From positions 87,477 through 151,476 of the forward strand of contig JAVHVE010000018.1 in assembly GCA_032160705.1 (NCBI GenBank): DNA of 64,000 nt, written 5' to 3'. Positions within the stretch are counted from its first letter, which is position 1; each line of letters opens with the position of its first letter. The translations under genes were made by a program, and so were the position numbers. The DNA is from QHXM01 sp032160705. Its GTDB lineage: Bacteria > Acidobacteriota > Blastocatellia > Pyrinomonadales > Pyrinomonadaceae. Positions 28,140 to 36,618 of this stretch are shown here, one piece after another. The notes under the pieces are model-generated. The model was not told the DNA's origin, ran no database searches, and saw only the letters and a program-made list of their open reading frames with translations.

Positions 28140-28146
28140 CTTTATC

Positions 28147-28251
28147 GTGACGGGTGACAAGTGACAGGTGACAAGAATAATCTTTTGGCCTGTCACTTGT
28201 CACCTGTCACTTGTGACGGTTCTTCGCCCTTGTCACTCGTCACTGTTCTTG
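28147..28251. repeat. Heptad-repeat hairpin H3 between pyrD and pyrR
   Basis: Words GGTGACA/AGTGACA repeat with period 7 on the left (28147-28175) and their complements CTGTCAC/TTGTCAC on the right (28189-28217). A looser continuation (TGTCACTCGTCACTGTTC) reaches about 28251. It occupies the whole divergent promoter gap of pyrD and pyrR, so it must lie in or beside both promoters. Confidence 0.85.
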
Positions 28252-28265
28252 TTAGTATCCGCCAA

Positions 28266-28832
28266 ATGGATTTAGTCGAGAAAGCACGCATCATGGACGG
28301 GGCGCGCATCAATCGTGCGCTATCGCGGCTGGCCTCCGAGATTGTCGAAGAGAATCACGGCGCAGACGATCTCTATCTGGTCGGCATCCGCCGCCGGGGT
28401 GTGCCGCTGGCCGAGCGCATGGCAGATAAAATCGCAGACCTTGAAGGCGCGCGCCCGCTCGTTGGCATTCTGGACATCACGCTTTACCGCGATGACCTCT
28501 CGACGGTCGGAGCGAATCCGGTGGTCAATCGCACGGAGCTTCATGACGATATTGATAACCGCAATATCGTGTTGATTGACGATGTGCTCTATACGGGGCG
28601 GACGATTCGCGCGGCGCTGGATCAATTGATAGACTTTGGCCGCCCGCGTCGCGTGCAGCTCGCCGTCTTGATTGATCGTGGCAAAGAGCACCGCGAGCTG
28701 CCGATTCAGGCAGACTTTATCGGCAAGGTCGTGCCGACGAAAAAGAGTGAGATCATCAAAGTGATGCTCACGGATTTCGATGAGGAAGAGGGCGTCGCGA
28801 TTGTCGAGCGACCGGCAACAGAGAGTTCTTGA
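28266..28832 (+). CDS. pyrR: Bifunctional pyr operon regulator / uracil phosphoribosyltransferase
   Basis: A 188-residue PyrR. In other bacteria PyrR binds pyr mRNA with UMP to cause attenuation and also makes UMP from uracil and PRPP. The PRPP motif NIVLIDDVLYTGRTIRAALD is intact, with YLVGIRRRGVPLAERMA, GILDITLYRDDLS and LIDRGKEHRELPIQADFIGK. The ATG at 28266 matches the family start (MDLVEKARIMDGARINRAL). The stop codon is directly followed by a terminator hairpin ahead of pyrB. Confidence 0.94.
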   Translation: MDLVEKARIMDGARINRALSRLASEIVEENHGADDLYLVGIRRRGVPLAERMADKIADLEGARPLVGILDITLYRDDLSTVGANPVVNRTELHDDIDNRNIVLIDDVLYTGRTIRAALDQLIDFGRPRRVQLAVLIDRGKEHRELPIQADFIGKVVPTKKSEIIKVMLTDFDEEEGVAIVERPATESS

Positions 28833-28833
28833 A

Positions 28834-28859
28834 GGCGGCCAGCGATGGCCGCTTTTTTT
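28834..28859 (+). terminator. Terminator/attenuator between pyrR and pyrB
   Basis: GCGGCCA-4 nt-TGGCCGC followed by seven T residues starts 2 nt after the pyrR stop codon and ends about 30 nt before the pyrB start. In a pyr operon headed by pyrR this position fits an intrinsic attenuator. An antiterminator and a PyrR-binding loop are not obvious to the eye. Confidence 0.75.
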
Positions 28860-28889
28860 ATGTTCAAGTAGAATTTGTAACCGACCCTG

Positions 28890-29846
28890 ATGAGCACAAA
28901 TTTCAAACGCAAAGATTTGCTGGGCATCCGCGAACTCTCCGCCTCGGAGATTACGCACATCCTGGATACGGCGGAATCCTTTCGCGACATCTCGCGGCGC
29001 GAGATCAAGAAAGTGCCGACCCTGCGCGGGCGAACCGTCATCAATCTTTTTTTCGAGCCTTCGACCCGAACGCGCACCTCTTTTGAGATTGCCGCTAAAC
29101 GCCTCTCGGCGGACGCCATTAACATCAGCGCTTCAACGTCGAGCGTGACCAAGGGGGAGACGCTCCTTGATACCGCGCGAAATCTGGAAGCGATGTCGCC
29201 CGATTGCATCGTGGTCAGACATTCTTCGGCGGGTGCGCCGCATCAACTGGCGCGCATTTGCCGTGCTGGCATCATCAACGCGGGCGACGGCGCGCACGAG
29301 CATCCGACGCAGGCGCTGCTTGACGCTTTGACCATCCGCGAGCGTAAAGGGCGCATCCACGGCTTGAAGGTGGCGATTATCGGCGACATCCTGCACTCGC
29401 GCGTAGCGCGGTCGAACATCCATCTCCTGACGAAGCTGGGCGCGACTGTCAGCGTCGCAGGGCCGGGCACACTTGTCCCAAATGAATTCGGCACACTGGT
29501 TGAAGAAGGTGTCGTGGTCGAGCAACACATCGAAGATGCGATTGAAGGAGCTGACGTGGTGATGATTTTGCGGATTCAGCGCGAGCGGCAGGATGCCGCC
29601 TTCTTTCCTTCGATGCGCGAGTATGCTGTGCATTACGGTCTCAACCTCAAACGTCTTGAAGGCGCTGCATCCGACGCCATCGTGATGCACCCGGGACCGA
29701 TGAATCGCGGCATCGAAATAGCTTCGGATGTGGCAGACGGGACGCGCTCGCTCATCCTGGATCAAGTCTCAAACGGCCTCGCGGTGCGAATGGCTGTGCT
29801 GTACCTGCTGACGGGCGGCGCGCACACGACGGCTGAAGGTCAATGA
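28890..29846 (+). CDS. pyrB: Aspartate carbamoyltransferase, catalytic subunit
   Basis: Joins carbamoyl phosphate to aspartate in de novo pyrimidine synthesis. The 318-residue protein has the carbamoyl-phosphate motif FEPSTRTRTSFE, the KGET loop (SVTKGETLLDT), HPTQALLD, GDILHSRVARSN and HPGPMNRGIEI. It lies between the attenuator-like terminator and pyrC. No pyrI regulatory subunit gene is seen nearby. Confidence 0.96.
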   Translation: MSTNFKRKDLLGIRELSASEITHILDTAESFRDISRREIKKVPTLRGRTVINLFFEPSTRTRTSFEIAAKRLSADAINISASTSSVTKGETLLDTARNLEAMSPDCIVVRHSSAGAPHQLARICRAGIINAGDGAHEHPTQALLDALTIRERKGRIHGLKVAIIGDILHSRVARSNIHLLTKLGATVSVAGPGTLVPNEFGTLVEEGVVVEQHIEDAIEGADVVMILRIQRERQDAAFFPSMREYAVHYGLNLKRLEGAASDAIVMHPGPMNRGIEIASDVADGTRSLILDQVSNGLAVRMAVLYLLTGGAHTTAEGQ

Positions 29847-29890
29847 AACTACGCAGAGGAAAATCGAAAGAGTCGAGGACAAACTGACCG

Positions 29891-31225
29891 ATGAGATTGT
29901 TGATTGCGAACGGCTATGTGGTTGACCCGTCACAGGGAATTAATACCGGCAAAAATCTGCTGATTGAAGATGGCCGTGTCGCAGGTCTCCTTGGCCATGG
30001 CGAGAGTGTGCCGGAAGGCGCAGAGGTTCTGGATGCAACTGGTCTTGTGGTCGCGCCCGGCTTCATAGACATGCACGTTCACCTGCGCGAGCCCGGACAG
30101 GAGTACAAGGAGACGATTGCGACGGGCGCGGCGGCGGCGGTCGCAGGCGGGTGGACGAGCATCTGCGCGATGCCCAACACTGACCCCGCGAATGACAGTC
30201 CGGCGGTCACACGCTTTATCATCGAACAGGGAAGGCGCGCGGCTCTCGCCAATGTCTTTCCCATCGGCTCGATCACGAAAGGGTCAAAGGGCGCGGAGTT
30301 GGCCGAGATGGGAGAGATGAAACTGGCGGGCGTTGTCGCCGTTTCAGATGACGGGCGGCCTGTGCCTTCGGCTGGCATGATGCGGCGCGCGATGGAGTAC
30401 GCGCGCGGATTCGATCTGACGGTGGTTGACCATTGCGAAGATAGAACGCTGGCGGCAGGCGGCGCGATGCACGAAGGGCACTGGTCGCTGTTGCTGGGTT
30501 TGAAGGGAATTCCCGCAGCGGCAGAAGAGATGGACGCAACGCGCGATTGCACGCTCGCTGAATTGACCGGAGCGCGTGTGCATCTGGCGCATGTCTCGAC
30601 GCGCGGTGCGATTGAAGCCGTCCGTCGCGCCAAAGATGCGGGGCTTTCCGTCACATGCGAAGTCGCGCCGCACCACTGGACTCTCTCCGACGAGACGGTG
30701 GAAGGTTATGACACGAATACCAAGATGAGCCCGCCCTTGCGCAGCCGCGATCACGTCGAAGCCATCTTGGAGGGATTGCGGGACAAAACGATTGATGCAA
30801 TCGCCACAGACCATGCGCCGCATCACGCGGACGAGAAGGCGCTCGAATACGATCAAGCGCCGTTTGGCATCACAGGGCTGGAGACGGCTGTCGGACTCGC
30901 GTTCGACCGTCTGGTGCATGAAGGAACGATCAGTCTTGAACGGCTGGTGGAGTTGTGCTCAACCAACCCTGCAAGAATCTTTAATCTGACGGATCGCGGC
31001 ACGCTACGGAAAAACGCCTGGGGCGACGTGACGATTCTTGACCCGGAGCTACGCTGGACTTTCGACGTATCGCGCTCGAAATCGAAAAGCCGCAACACGC
31101 CGTTTGACGGCCTCACGATGCGCGGCGGGGCAGTCGCCACAGTCGTCGCCGGGCGCATCGTCTATCGCCATCCAGAGTTTGACCGTCTGAGAGCAGAGAA
31201 GCAGAGTGAAGTGACACTGAAATAA
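29891..31225 (+). CDS. pyrC: Dihydroorotase
   Basis: Cyclises carbamoyl aspartate to dihydroorotate. The 444-residue zinc amidohydrolase of the long (type I) form shows GFIDMHVHLREPGQEYKE, AMPNTDPANDSP, VVDHCED, HLAHVSTRGAI and IATDHAPHH. It may form a complex with PyrB as in some other bacteria, which is an inference. It begins 44 nt after pyrB, in the same operon. Confidence 0.95.
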   Translation: MRLLIANGYVVDPSQGINTGKNLLIEDGRVAGLLGHGESVPEGAEVLDATGLVVAPGFIDMHVHLREPGQEYKETIATGAAAAVAGGWTSICAMPNTDPANDSPAVTRFIIEQGRRAALANVFPIGSITKGSKGAELAEMGEMKLAGVVAVSDDGRPVPSAGMMRRAMEYARGFDLTVVDHCEDRTLAAGGAMHEGHWSLLLGLKGIPAAAEEMDATRDCTLAELTGARVHLAHVSTRGAIEAVRRAKDAGLSVTCEVAPHHWTLSDETVEGYDTNTKMSPPLRSRDHVEAILEGLRDKTIDAIATDHAPHHADEKALEYDQAPFGITGLETAVGLAFDRLVHEGTISLERLVELCSTNPARIFNLTDRGTLRKNAWGDVTILDPELRWTFDVSRSKSKSRNTPFDGLTMRGGAVATVVAGRIVYRHPEFDRLRAEKQSEVTLK

Positions 31226-31234
31226 ACTCCTCCC

Positions 31235-31597
31235 TTATTCTTCCCCGATAACTGTTCTCCATAGAGCCAGGCGATTCCCGTCAGGATCATAGAAGCGAAC
31301 GTATTCACCAGACCCTTGAACAACCTCTACCTCTGCTTTGGTACTCCCTTCGAGTTCCGGGATGCGACGAAGATAAGATTCAAACTCATCAACCAGAATG
31401 TAAAGCAGGAAAGAATCGCCGGGGCTGAAAGCGTCAACCCTCTGAAAGCCGCCATCAATGCCGGAAGGCGGTTCAAAGGAGAGGTAAGTGGGAGAATGCT
31501 CGCGGAACTTCCAACCAAAGAGTTCAGTATAGAAACGCTGTGTCCGCTCAAAGTCCGTCGAACGCAGAGTGATTTTGACGATAGTGTGTCTGTCCAT
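31235..31597 (-). CDS. VOC/glyoxalase-like protein
   Basis: A 120-residue single-module VOC protein: VKITLRSTDFERTQRFYTELFGWKF, SFLLYILVDEFESYLRRI and YVRFYDPDGNRLALWR, the typical beta-alpha-beta-beta-beta pattern that binds a metal or small ligand. The substrate is unknown. The ATG at 31597 is preferred; 13 upstream in-frame residues do not fit the family. It converges with pyrC, only 9 bp apart. Confidence 0.82.
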   Translation of the reverse strand: MDRHTIVKITLRSTDFERTQRFYTELFGWKFREHSPTYLSFEPPSGIDGGFQRVDAFSPGDSFLLYILVDEFESYLRRIPELEGSTKAEVEVVQGSGEYVRFYDPDGNRLALWRTVIGEE

Positions 31598-31664
31598 GTA
31601 CGAAACCCAGTGCCCAGCTATGAGCGACGGTAACATGAGCTAAACTTTCTGCATAGATTTTAAG

Positions 31665-31912
31665 TCTGGAACACGTGCGTTCCGGGTTTATTTACGTGCA
31701 ACTAAGGCTGAAACGTTCGCGTTCCACAACGGAACGTGCAAAATTGAAGTCAGAACGTATAAGTTCAAGGCCGGAACATACGAGTTCAAAGGCTGGAGCT
31801 AGTGCATTTCGGGAGGAATCCTTATGTTCCAGGCCAGAATGCCCACACATAAAGCCGGAACTCGCGCGCCCGAAGGTCAAAATTGCCATACTCCGGGTCA
31901 AGTCAAAATACA
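31665..31912. repeat. 21-nt-period array B
   Basis: About 12 units with an exact 21-nt step, consensus close to CCGGAAC-ATA-CGAGTTCAAGG. The GGAAC-type anchors are near 31668, 31710, 31731, 31752, 31773, 31794, 31815, 31836, 31857, 31878 and 31899. GGAAC and GTTC make each unit a dyad. Several reading frames on both strands stay open across it, as expected from a 7-codon period, so the open frames are not evidence of a gene. Confidence 0.85.
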
Positions 31913-31957
31913 AAGAGAAACCCGCTGCGCTCTCCCCTTCGCAACGGGTCTCTCTTT
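31912..31957. terminator. Bidirectional terminator-like hairpin
   Basis: AAAGAGAAACCCG pairs with CGGGTCTCTCTTT around a loop containing CTCCCCTTCG. A second hairpin with the same loop word and GCCTGC/GCAGGC arms lies at about 32013-32052. Both are just past array B, downstream of the convergent minus-strand gene at 32095-32820. Confidence 0.55.
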
Positions 31958-32094
31958 GACGGTCGCTCACTTACGTAATGACAGGGGCGACCGATTCCTC
32001 AAACTTTCTGTTGGAAGCCTGCCCGCGCTCTCCCCTTCGCGAGCAGGCTCCCTCCGCACCGACAACCACTAGAGTTGCCGATCCCTTCAAGAAG

Positions 32095-32820
32095 CTATCG
32101 AACATTCGCAAGGGGCAGCGCGACGCTCTGGTTGAGCACGACGCCGAACTCCGTGCCGCGTTTGACTACAGCCTCTTGACCTTTTGAAAAGAACGCGCCC
32201 GCGACCCCAAGACCTGCACCCACACCTGCACCGATGCCTGCGCCTTTGCCGCCGCCCGCGATTGCGCCGATAAGAGCGCCTGTGGCTGCGCCGCCGCCAA
32301 TGAAGACCACGTTGCGCTTAGTCGAAGATCTGCCGTGCACCTCGCCCTCGTTGTCGCTGTTGACAGCTTCACTCCCAACATCTGTCAGTGAACCGTTGAT
32401 GGCTCTGGTCATGCCGCTTGGTAACTGCACGGAGACGAAGCCGACGCCCATTGTGCCTGCTTTGCTCTTGCGCGAGGCGCGAGTCACGCTCGTCACACGA
32501 CCTGTCACAATACTTCCCGCCGGAATCACTTCAACGCCGCGTGCATAAACCGGGTCAACGACAGTTGTGGTGAAACGGTCGCCAATGCGTGCATTGCCGG
32601 AGTTGATCTCTTCATTCATCCGCACACGAATCAAAGTGTTGGCAGCAACCGTGTAATAAGTCGGCTGCGCCGGGACAGGGCGCGTGTACCTGCCAAGTCG
32701 CGGATTGCGTCGTGTATTGCGCCGCTGACCAAAGGCCGAAAGACCGCTGCCAGCCACGAGAGCTACAAGAACTAGAAAACTGAGGGTGCGAAGCGCCAGA
32801 TTGGATTTAACTTTAGTCAT
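32095..32820 (-). CDS. Exported glycine-zipper protein
   Basis: A 241-residue protein with a signal peptide (LRTLSFLVLVALVAGSGLSAFGQ), an Arg-rich linker, a beta-rich middle (LIRVRMNEEINSGNARIGDRF, IPAGSIVTGRVTSV) and a Gly/Ala-zipper segment (FIGGGAATGALIGAIAGGGK then AGIGAGVGAGLGVAGAFF) that can insert in a membrane. It ends GTEFGVVLNQSVALPL. Similar proteins occur repeatedly in Acidobacteriota, and I know no function. The ATG at 32820 is chosen because it sets the signal peptide at the N-terminus. Confidence 0.75.
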   Translation of the reverse strand: MTKVKSNLALRTLSFLVLVALVAGSGLSAFGQRRNTRRNPRLGRYTRPVPAQPTYYTVAANTLIRVRMNEEINSGNARIGDRFTTTVVDPVYARGVEVIPAGSIVTGRVTSVTRASRKSKAGTMGVGFVSVQLPSGMTRAINGSLTDVGSEAVNSDNEGEVHGRSSTKRNVVFIGGGAATGALIGAIAGGGKGAGIGAGVGAGLGVAGAFFSKGQEAVVKRGTEFGVVLNQSVALPLANVR

Positions 32821-33140
32821 GATTGCAAAACCCTCCGGTATCAAACTCACCGCCTTTGCCCGGCTCTCACTCTTAAGCGAGCAGCGCAGCGAGACGTTGA
32901 CACCTTGAGCAATGAGCGTGCCACTTCGGCTGTTCGTTGAGGCGCGGATGTAAGGCGAAGTATTTTCTAAGTTAGAGGCAAAATCAGGAAACGGATTGAT
33001 TGGTCAAGGTATCTCGTGTAAACCATGTGCGCGAGCGTGCAACCATTGTGCACGATATGGGGTGAAGTGGCGGGGTTGAAAAAAGCGAGAGATGAAACAC
33101 GTGTCCCGCGTTCATCTCTCGCCAGTTCCGTCAGAAGATT

Positions 33141-33473
33141 TGGTGCCGAGGGCGGGACTTGAACCCGCACGACCTTACGGTCAACGGATTTTCTTACCAC
33201 TACGGCTTTCGCCGTCCGTAAATTCCAGTTTGTGGTCTGGGCGATGCCTTCTCCATGCACCCCGTGCAGGATGTTTAGGAGGGAGCCGTCTCGTCTCTAC
33301 ACTTTGCTGGCCTTGGCTTTCTTTCGGCCAGCCTTAGCTCGGCGTTGCCATCAGCGATTTCAAGAACAAATCCTGTTAAGGTTTCACCGACTTTGACTCC
33401 ATTCACGCTGGCGTTTCCTTCCGGCGTGCTCAAACATTTAAGTCCGCAGCGTCTGCCATTCCGCCACCCCGGC
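33141..33473 (-). tRNA. trnL(uaa): tRNA-Leu(UAA), interrupted by a group I intron
   Basis: Reading the minus strand, exon 1 (33440-33473, 34 nt) starts GCCGGGGTGGCGGAATGGC and ends GCGGACTT. Exon 2 (33141-33192, 52 nt) reads AAAATCCGTTGACC and ends in GGTTCAAGTCCCGCC with an encoded CCA. Joined, they give a 7-bp acceptor stem (GCCGGGG/CCTCGGC with one G-U), an anticodon loop CUUAAAA with anticodon UAA, and a class II long variable arm. The break falls after the first anticodon base, exactly the site used by the cyanobacterial/plastid tRNA-Leu(UAA) intron. Confidence 0.93.
33193..33439 (-). ncRNA. Group I self-splicing intron in tRNA-Leu(UAA)
   Basis: The 247-nt insert has group I core segments in the order and wording of the Anabaena/plastid tRNA-Leu intron: 5' AAATGTTTGAGCACGCC, P-element GGTGAAACCTTAACAG, GGCAACGCCGAGCTAAGGC, the P3/P7 region GTGTAGAGACGAGACGGC followed by TCCCTCCTAA, a CTACGGC-type hairpin at the 3' side and a terminal G at the 3' splice site. 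U at the end of exon 1 supports the U-G splice-site pair. No homing endonuclease is encoded. It is predicted to self-splice with guanosine. Confidence 0.92.
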
Positions 33474-33603
33474 ACTGGAGCGCAAAGATAGCATGCACGC
33501 CGTGTTCTTTCCAACTTCTTCACACTATGCCCTGCAGGGTGCTAAAATACTTCTGCACCGAAGCGTCAGCGACAGAGATTTTTAAATTGAATGCCGAAGA
33601 CCT

Positions 33604-34101
33604 ATGACTGAAGAGCAAGAAGTATTTCTCAAGCACATCCAGAATGCCGGGCTGAAGCGCACGGCACAGCGCGACTTGATTCTGGATGTCTTTCTGCGAA
33701 CTGAAAAGCACCTGTCGAGCGAAGACCTCTACCGGCTCGTGCAGAAAGAAGACGCCAGTATCGGCCAGACCACCGTCTACCGCACGCTCAAGCTTTTGTC
33801 CGAAGCGGGACTGGCGCGCGAGGTGCGCTTCGGCGACGGGCGAACGCATTACGAGCACAATTACAAGCACCAGCATCATGACCACATGATCTGCATGGAG
33901 TGCGGTGCGGTCATCGAATTCTATTCCGCCGAACTCGAAGCTATTCAGGATGCAATGGCTGCCAAGCACCGCTTTGAAATCAAGCAACACCTGCTGCGAA
34001 TTCTAGGCGTTTGCGCAAACTGCCGCCGCGAAGCGCGTGAACGTAAAAAACATGAGGCGGAAGCGCAGCCAGGCGTCAGAGTCGCAACGGTCGGAGAATA
34101 A
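33604..34101 (+). CDS. fur: Fur-family metal-responsive regulator
   Basis: A 165-residue winged-helix repressor: QRDLILDVFLRTEKHLSSEDLYRLVQ then QTTVYRTLKLLSEAGL as recognition region, HYEHNYKHQHHDHMICMECGAVIEF for metal binding, and two CxxC pairs (CMEC, CANC) for the structural zinc. The His-rich HQHHDH suits Fur rather than Zur or PerR, but the subtype is not certain. It likely controls iron genes such as feoAB. Hairpin H4 begins 3 nt after its stop codon. Confidence 0.88.
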   Translation: MTEEQEVFLKHIQNAGLKRTAQRDLILDVFLRTEKHLSSEDLYRLVQKEDASIGQTTVYRTLKLLSEAGLAREVRFGDGRTHYEHNYKHQHHDHMICMECGAVIEFYSAELEAIQDAMAAKHRFEIKQHLLRILGVCANCRREARERKKHEAEAQPGVRVATVGE

Positions 34102-34104
34102 GCT

Positions 34105-34210
34105 CAAGGCAAAAGTAAAAAGGTAAAAGGCAAAAGTGAGGCGGAAGCCATTATTTAATTAATGTGGTTTCGGCCTGACTTTTTACTTTTACCTTTTTAC
34201 TTTTGCCTTC
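34105..34210. repeat. Heptad-repeat hairpin H4
   Basis: The left arm (34105-34150) has words CAAAAGT/AAAAAGG/TAAAAGG with period 7, and the right arm (34165-34210) is its complement, matching over 46 nt with about 7 mismatches. The loop is TTATTTAATTAATG. The tip (GGCGGAAGCCA / TGGTTTCGGCC) is shared with H5 and H10. Confidence 0.9.
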
Positions 34211-34286
34211 ACATTGTGTAATTTCCTTGCAGTCTTCCCCGCGTATAATTGCCTGTCGCTGCCTGGGCGCAGCATGGAATCTGGAA

Positions 34287-34868
34287 ATGAGTGTAGACAT
34301 CAAGTTCGAGCCTGATGGGCGAAGTGGTTTGATTGCTGAAGGCACGTACCTGTGGGACGCTGCGAAGCGTCTGGGGGTGCGGCTGCCCGCCGAATGCGAA
34401 GGGCGCGGCGAATGTGACACCTGCGCCGTCATGGTCGAGCAGGGCGCAACGCTGCTCTCATCCCTGACTGCGCCTGAGCGCGAACGCTTGAGCCCGGAGC
34501 GTCTGGCGGCGGGCGAGCGTCTGGCCTGTCAGGTTAAGGTCGAGCGAGGCGGCGAGTTGGTTTTGCGTCCCGTGCCCGTCACCGAGCGCGCAGAGACTTC
34601 GGAAGAGACGGCGAAAGATTTGCGTAAAGAGTTTGGTGAGCTGCCACTGAAACGAAAGCTCTCAACGCTCGTCGAACTGGAAGCAGTCACATTATTTCAA
34701 ACCCTCAGCGCTCTCGTCGAAGTTCCGTTTATGATTGGCGAAAAGGTGATGGACTTGATGGCTGGCCGGGGGCGCGCTCTCAGCGAGAGCAAGCGCGCCG
34801 ACCGCCGACCGGAAGAGCATCGCCCGCAATCCGAAGTAAAAAATCCAGAAGCAGCGGCGAAGGGATGA
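34287..34868 (+). CDS. 2Fe-2S ferredoxin with helical C-terminal extension
   Basis: A 193-residue protein. Residues 1-95 form a 2Fe-2S domain with ligands in AECEGRGECDTCAVMV and the distant Cys in RLACQVKV, the C-x5-C-x2-C...C pattern. The rest is an amphipathic/charged extension (LVELEAVTLFQTLSALVEVPFMIGEKVMDLMAG) with a polar tail, which may bind a membrane or partner. An electron-carrier role is expected; the redox partner is unknown. The ATG at 34287 lies just past H4, and no strong ribosome binding site is seen. Confidence 0.82.
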   Translation: MSVDIKFEPDGRSGLIAEGTYLWDAAKRLGVRLPAECEGRGECDTCAVMVEQGATLLSSLTAPERERLSPERLAAGERLACQVKVERGGELVLRPVPVTERAETSEETAKDLRKEFGELPLKRKLSTLVELEAVTLFQTLSALVEVPFMIGEKVMDLMAGRGRALSESKRADRRPEEHRPQSEVKNPEAAAKG

Positions 34869-34949
34869 ACTAGATAGGCGTCCAATTGCTTTCCGGTCAG
34901 CCGCCCTTTTCGCTGACCGTGGTATTAATCGAATTTCTGCCGATAACTA

Positions 34950-36017
34950 ATGAAACCACCATCGAGCAATAAATCAATCACAGCGCGCGCAGCGAATGCG
35001 CGCACGGTCTTTGGTCTTCTTCTCATCCTGACGCTCCCGCTCCTTTTCCTGGCCTGTCCCGGTAAAGATTCCAGGCGAAACGGCAATGCCGGAAATACTG
35101 TAGCCACGCCCGCCGCTTCGCCATTGGGGACGCCCGGTGCGCCCAAACTGGCAGTCGATGGAGCGCGCGCTTTCGAGCACGTGCGCAAGCAGGTTGAGTT
35201 CGGTCCGCGCCCTGCCGGGTCGGCTGAGCTTGCCAGAACGCGCGAATACATCTTAGCTGAGTTGAAATCCCACGGCGGCCTGAACGTGACGGTGGACGAA
35301 TGGCAAGCGAAGACTCCAATCGGCGCGCGGGGAATGGCCAACGTGACGGCGGAGCTTCCGGGCGAATCGAGCGACGTGATTGTTCTCGGAAGCCACTACG
35401 ATACAAAACTCTTCAAGGAGTTTCGCTTCGTCGGCGCGAACGACGGCGCATCTTCCACAGGCGCGCTGCTCGAAATAGCACGTGTGTTGGCGACCAGCGG
35501 ACAGAAGCCGCGCTTAACCTACCGCTTCGTCTTCTTCGACGGAGAAGAAGCCTTCTGCAAGAACTGGGACGACTGTCAGACGCCGGATGGGCCGGACAAT
35601 ACTTACGGCAGCCAGCGCTACGTCAAGCAACTGAAAGAGAAGAATGAGATCAAACGCGTGCGCGCAATGATTCTGCTGGACATGATGGGCTACAAAAATC
35701 TTGAGCTTGGACGCAACGAAACGCTGAGCACGAGGTGGCTGATTGATGCTGTTTGGGATACGGCGGGCGAACTCGGCTACGGTGAATATTTCATTGACGA
35801 GATCGAGCACTGCGACGGCGACGACCATGTGCCGTTCTTGCAGGAAGGCATTGAATCGCTCGACATCATCCAGCTCGGCAGCTATGACTACTGGCATCGA
35901 GCAGAAGATACGCTTGATAAAATCTCCCCTCAAAGTCTGAAGATCGTCAGCGACGTTGTGCTGGCCAGCCTCCCGCGCATCGAACAACATTTACTCGGCA
36001 CGCGTCCCCCGGCATAA
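34950..36017 (+). CDS. M28-family peptidase / glutaminyl cyclase-like lipoprotein
   Basis: A 355-residue exported protein whose N-terminus ends in the lipobox LFLAC, so it is probably a lipoprotein. The di-zinc M28 motifs are present: LGSHYDTK, GANDGASSTGALLE, FFDGEEAF, ILLDMMGYKN and CDGDDHVPFL. The insert after the Glu (CKNWDDCQTPDGPDNTYGSQRY) is typical of bacterial glutaminyl-peptide cyclotransferases within M28. It would act on peptides in the periplasm or cell surface. Confidence 0.86.
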   Translation: MKPPSSNKSITARAANARTVFGLLLILTLPLLFLACPGKDSRRNGNAGNTVATPAASPLGTPGAPKLAVDGARAFEHVRKQVEFGPRPAGSAELARTREYILAELKSHGGLNVTVDEWQAKTPIGARGMANVTAELPGESSDVIVLGSHYDTKLFKEFRFVGANDGASSTGALLEIARVLATSGQKPRLTYRFVFFDGEEAFCKNWDDCQTPDGPDNTYGSQRYVKQLKEKNEIKRVRAMILLDMMGYKNLELGRNETLSTRWLIDAVWDTAGELGYGEYFIDEIEHCDGDDHVPFLQEGIESLDIIQLGSYDYWHRAEDTLDKISPQSLKIVSDVVLASLPRIEQHLLGTRPPA

Positions 36018-36052
36018 AAATTACCGAAAGCCCGAAGGAGAGAATCCCGGTC

Positions 36053-36493
36053 ATGCTCAAAGCGCCTGATATTCTCGTTCCGGTAGATTTCTCGGAGTGT
36101 TCCGTCAACGCTGTGCGCGCTGCCGCAGGCGTGGCCGCGCCGGACGGCGAGATTACTTTGCTTCACGTCATCAACGAACATTTCATTGACGACGCTGTGG
36201 CCGCCGGGCTGGGGACTTCCGAAGAGATTACGGCGCGCATGCGCGAGCGTGCTGAGGCCGATTTCTCAACCATGCTCGAAGGGCTGGAGACGGGCGAAGT
36301 CAAAATCGCGCGGATGATCGTCATCGGCATCCCTTTCGTGGAGATTCTGAAAATCACTCGTGATCTTGATTTGCCGATGATTGTGATGGGAATGCGCGGG
36401 CGCTCCATCCCGCCCGAAGAAGTCCTCTTCGGCTCAACCGCCGAAAAAGTTCTGCGCGGCTCGCGCGTGCCTGTTCTCTGCGTCCCGCTCTAA
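36053..36493 (+). CDS. Universal stress protein, UspA family
   Basis: A 146-residue single Usp domain: ILVPVDFSECSVNAVRAAA at the N-terminus and the ATP-binding motif GMRGRSIPPEEVLFGSTAEKVLRGSRVPVL (G-2x-G-9x-G-S type). This suggests a nucleotide-binding Usp. It starts 35 nt after the M28 peptidase gene, with CGAAGGAGAGAA ahead of the ATG, so the two may be cotranscribed. Confidence 0.9.
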   Translation: MLKAPDILVPVDFSECSVNAVRAAAGVAAPDGEITLLHVINEHFIDDAVAAGLGTSEEITARMRERAEADFSTMLEGLETGEVKIARMIVIGIPFVEILKITRDLDLPMIVMGMRGRSIPPEEVLFGSTAEKVLRGSRVPVLCVPL

Positions 36494-36618
36494 AAGAGGG
36501 TCGCCGAGTTGGGTTGCAGGTCAAAACTCTAGTTCTAACAGCCGCGCGTGTAGGTGGAGGTTCAATTTGCAGAGTGTTGAGCTGCACAGGGCTCAGTTAA
36601 ACAGCTTTGAGGTTTGGC

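Noticed and set aside
31675..31970. Overlapping ORFs on both strands across array B
   Set aside because: Both strands are open for the same trivial reason (7-codon period); composition is not protein-like and no ribosome binding site is present.
34287..34868. The ferredoxin as the missing Fe-S subunit of PreA
   Set aside because: It is a 2Fe-2S protein, while PreA uses 4Fe-4S clusters, and it is 29 kb away. No link is visible beyond both being redox proteins.
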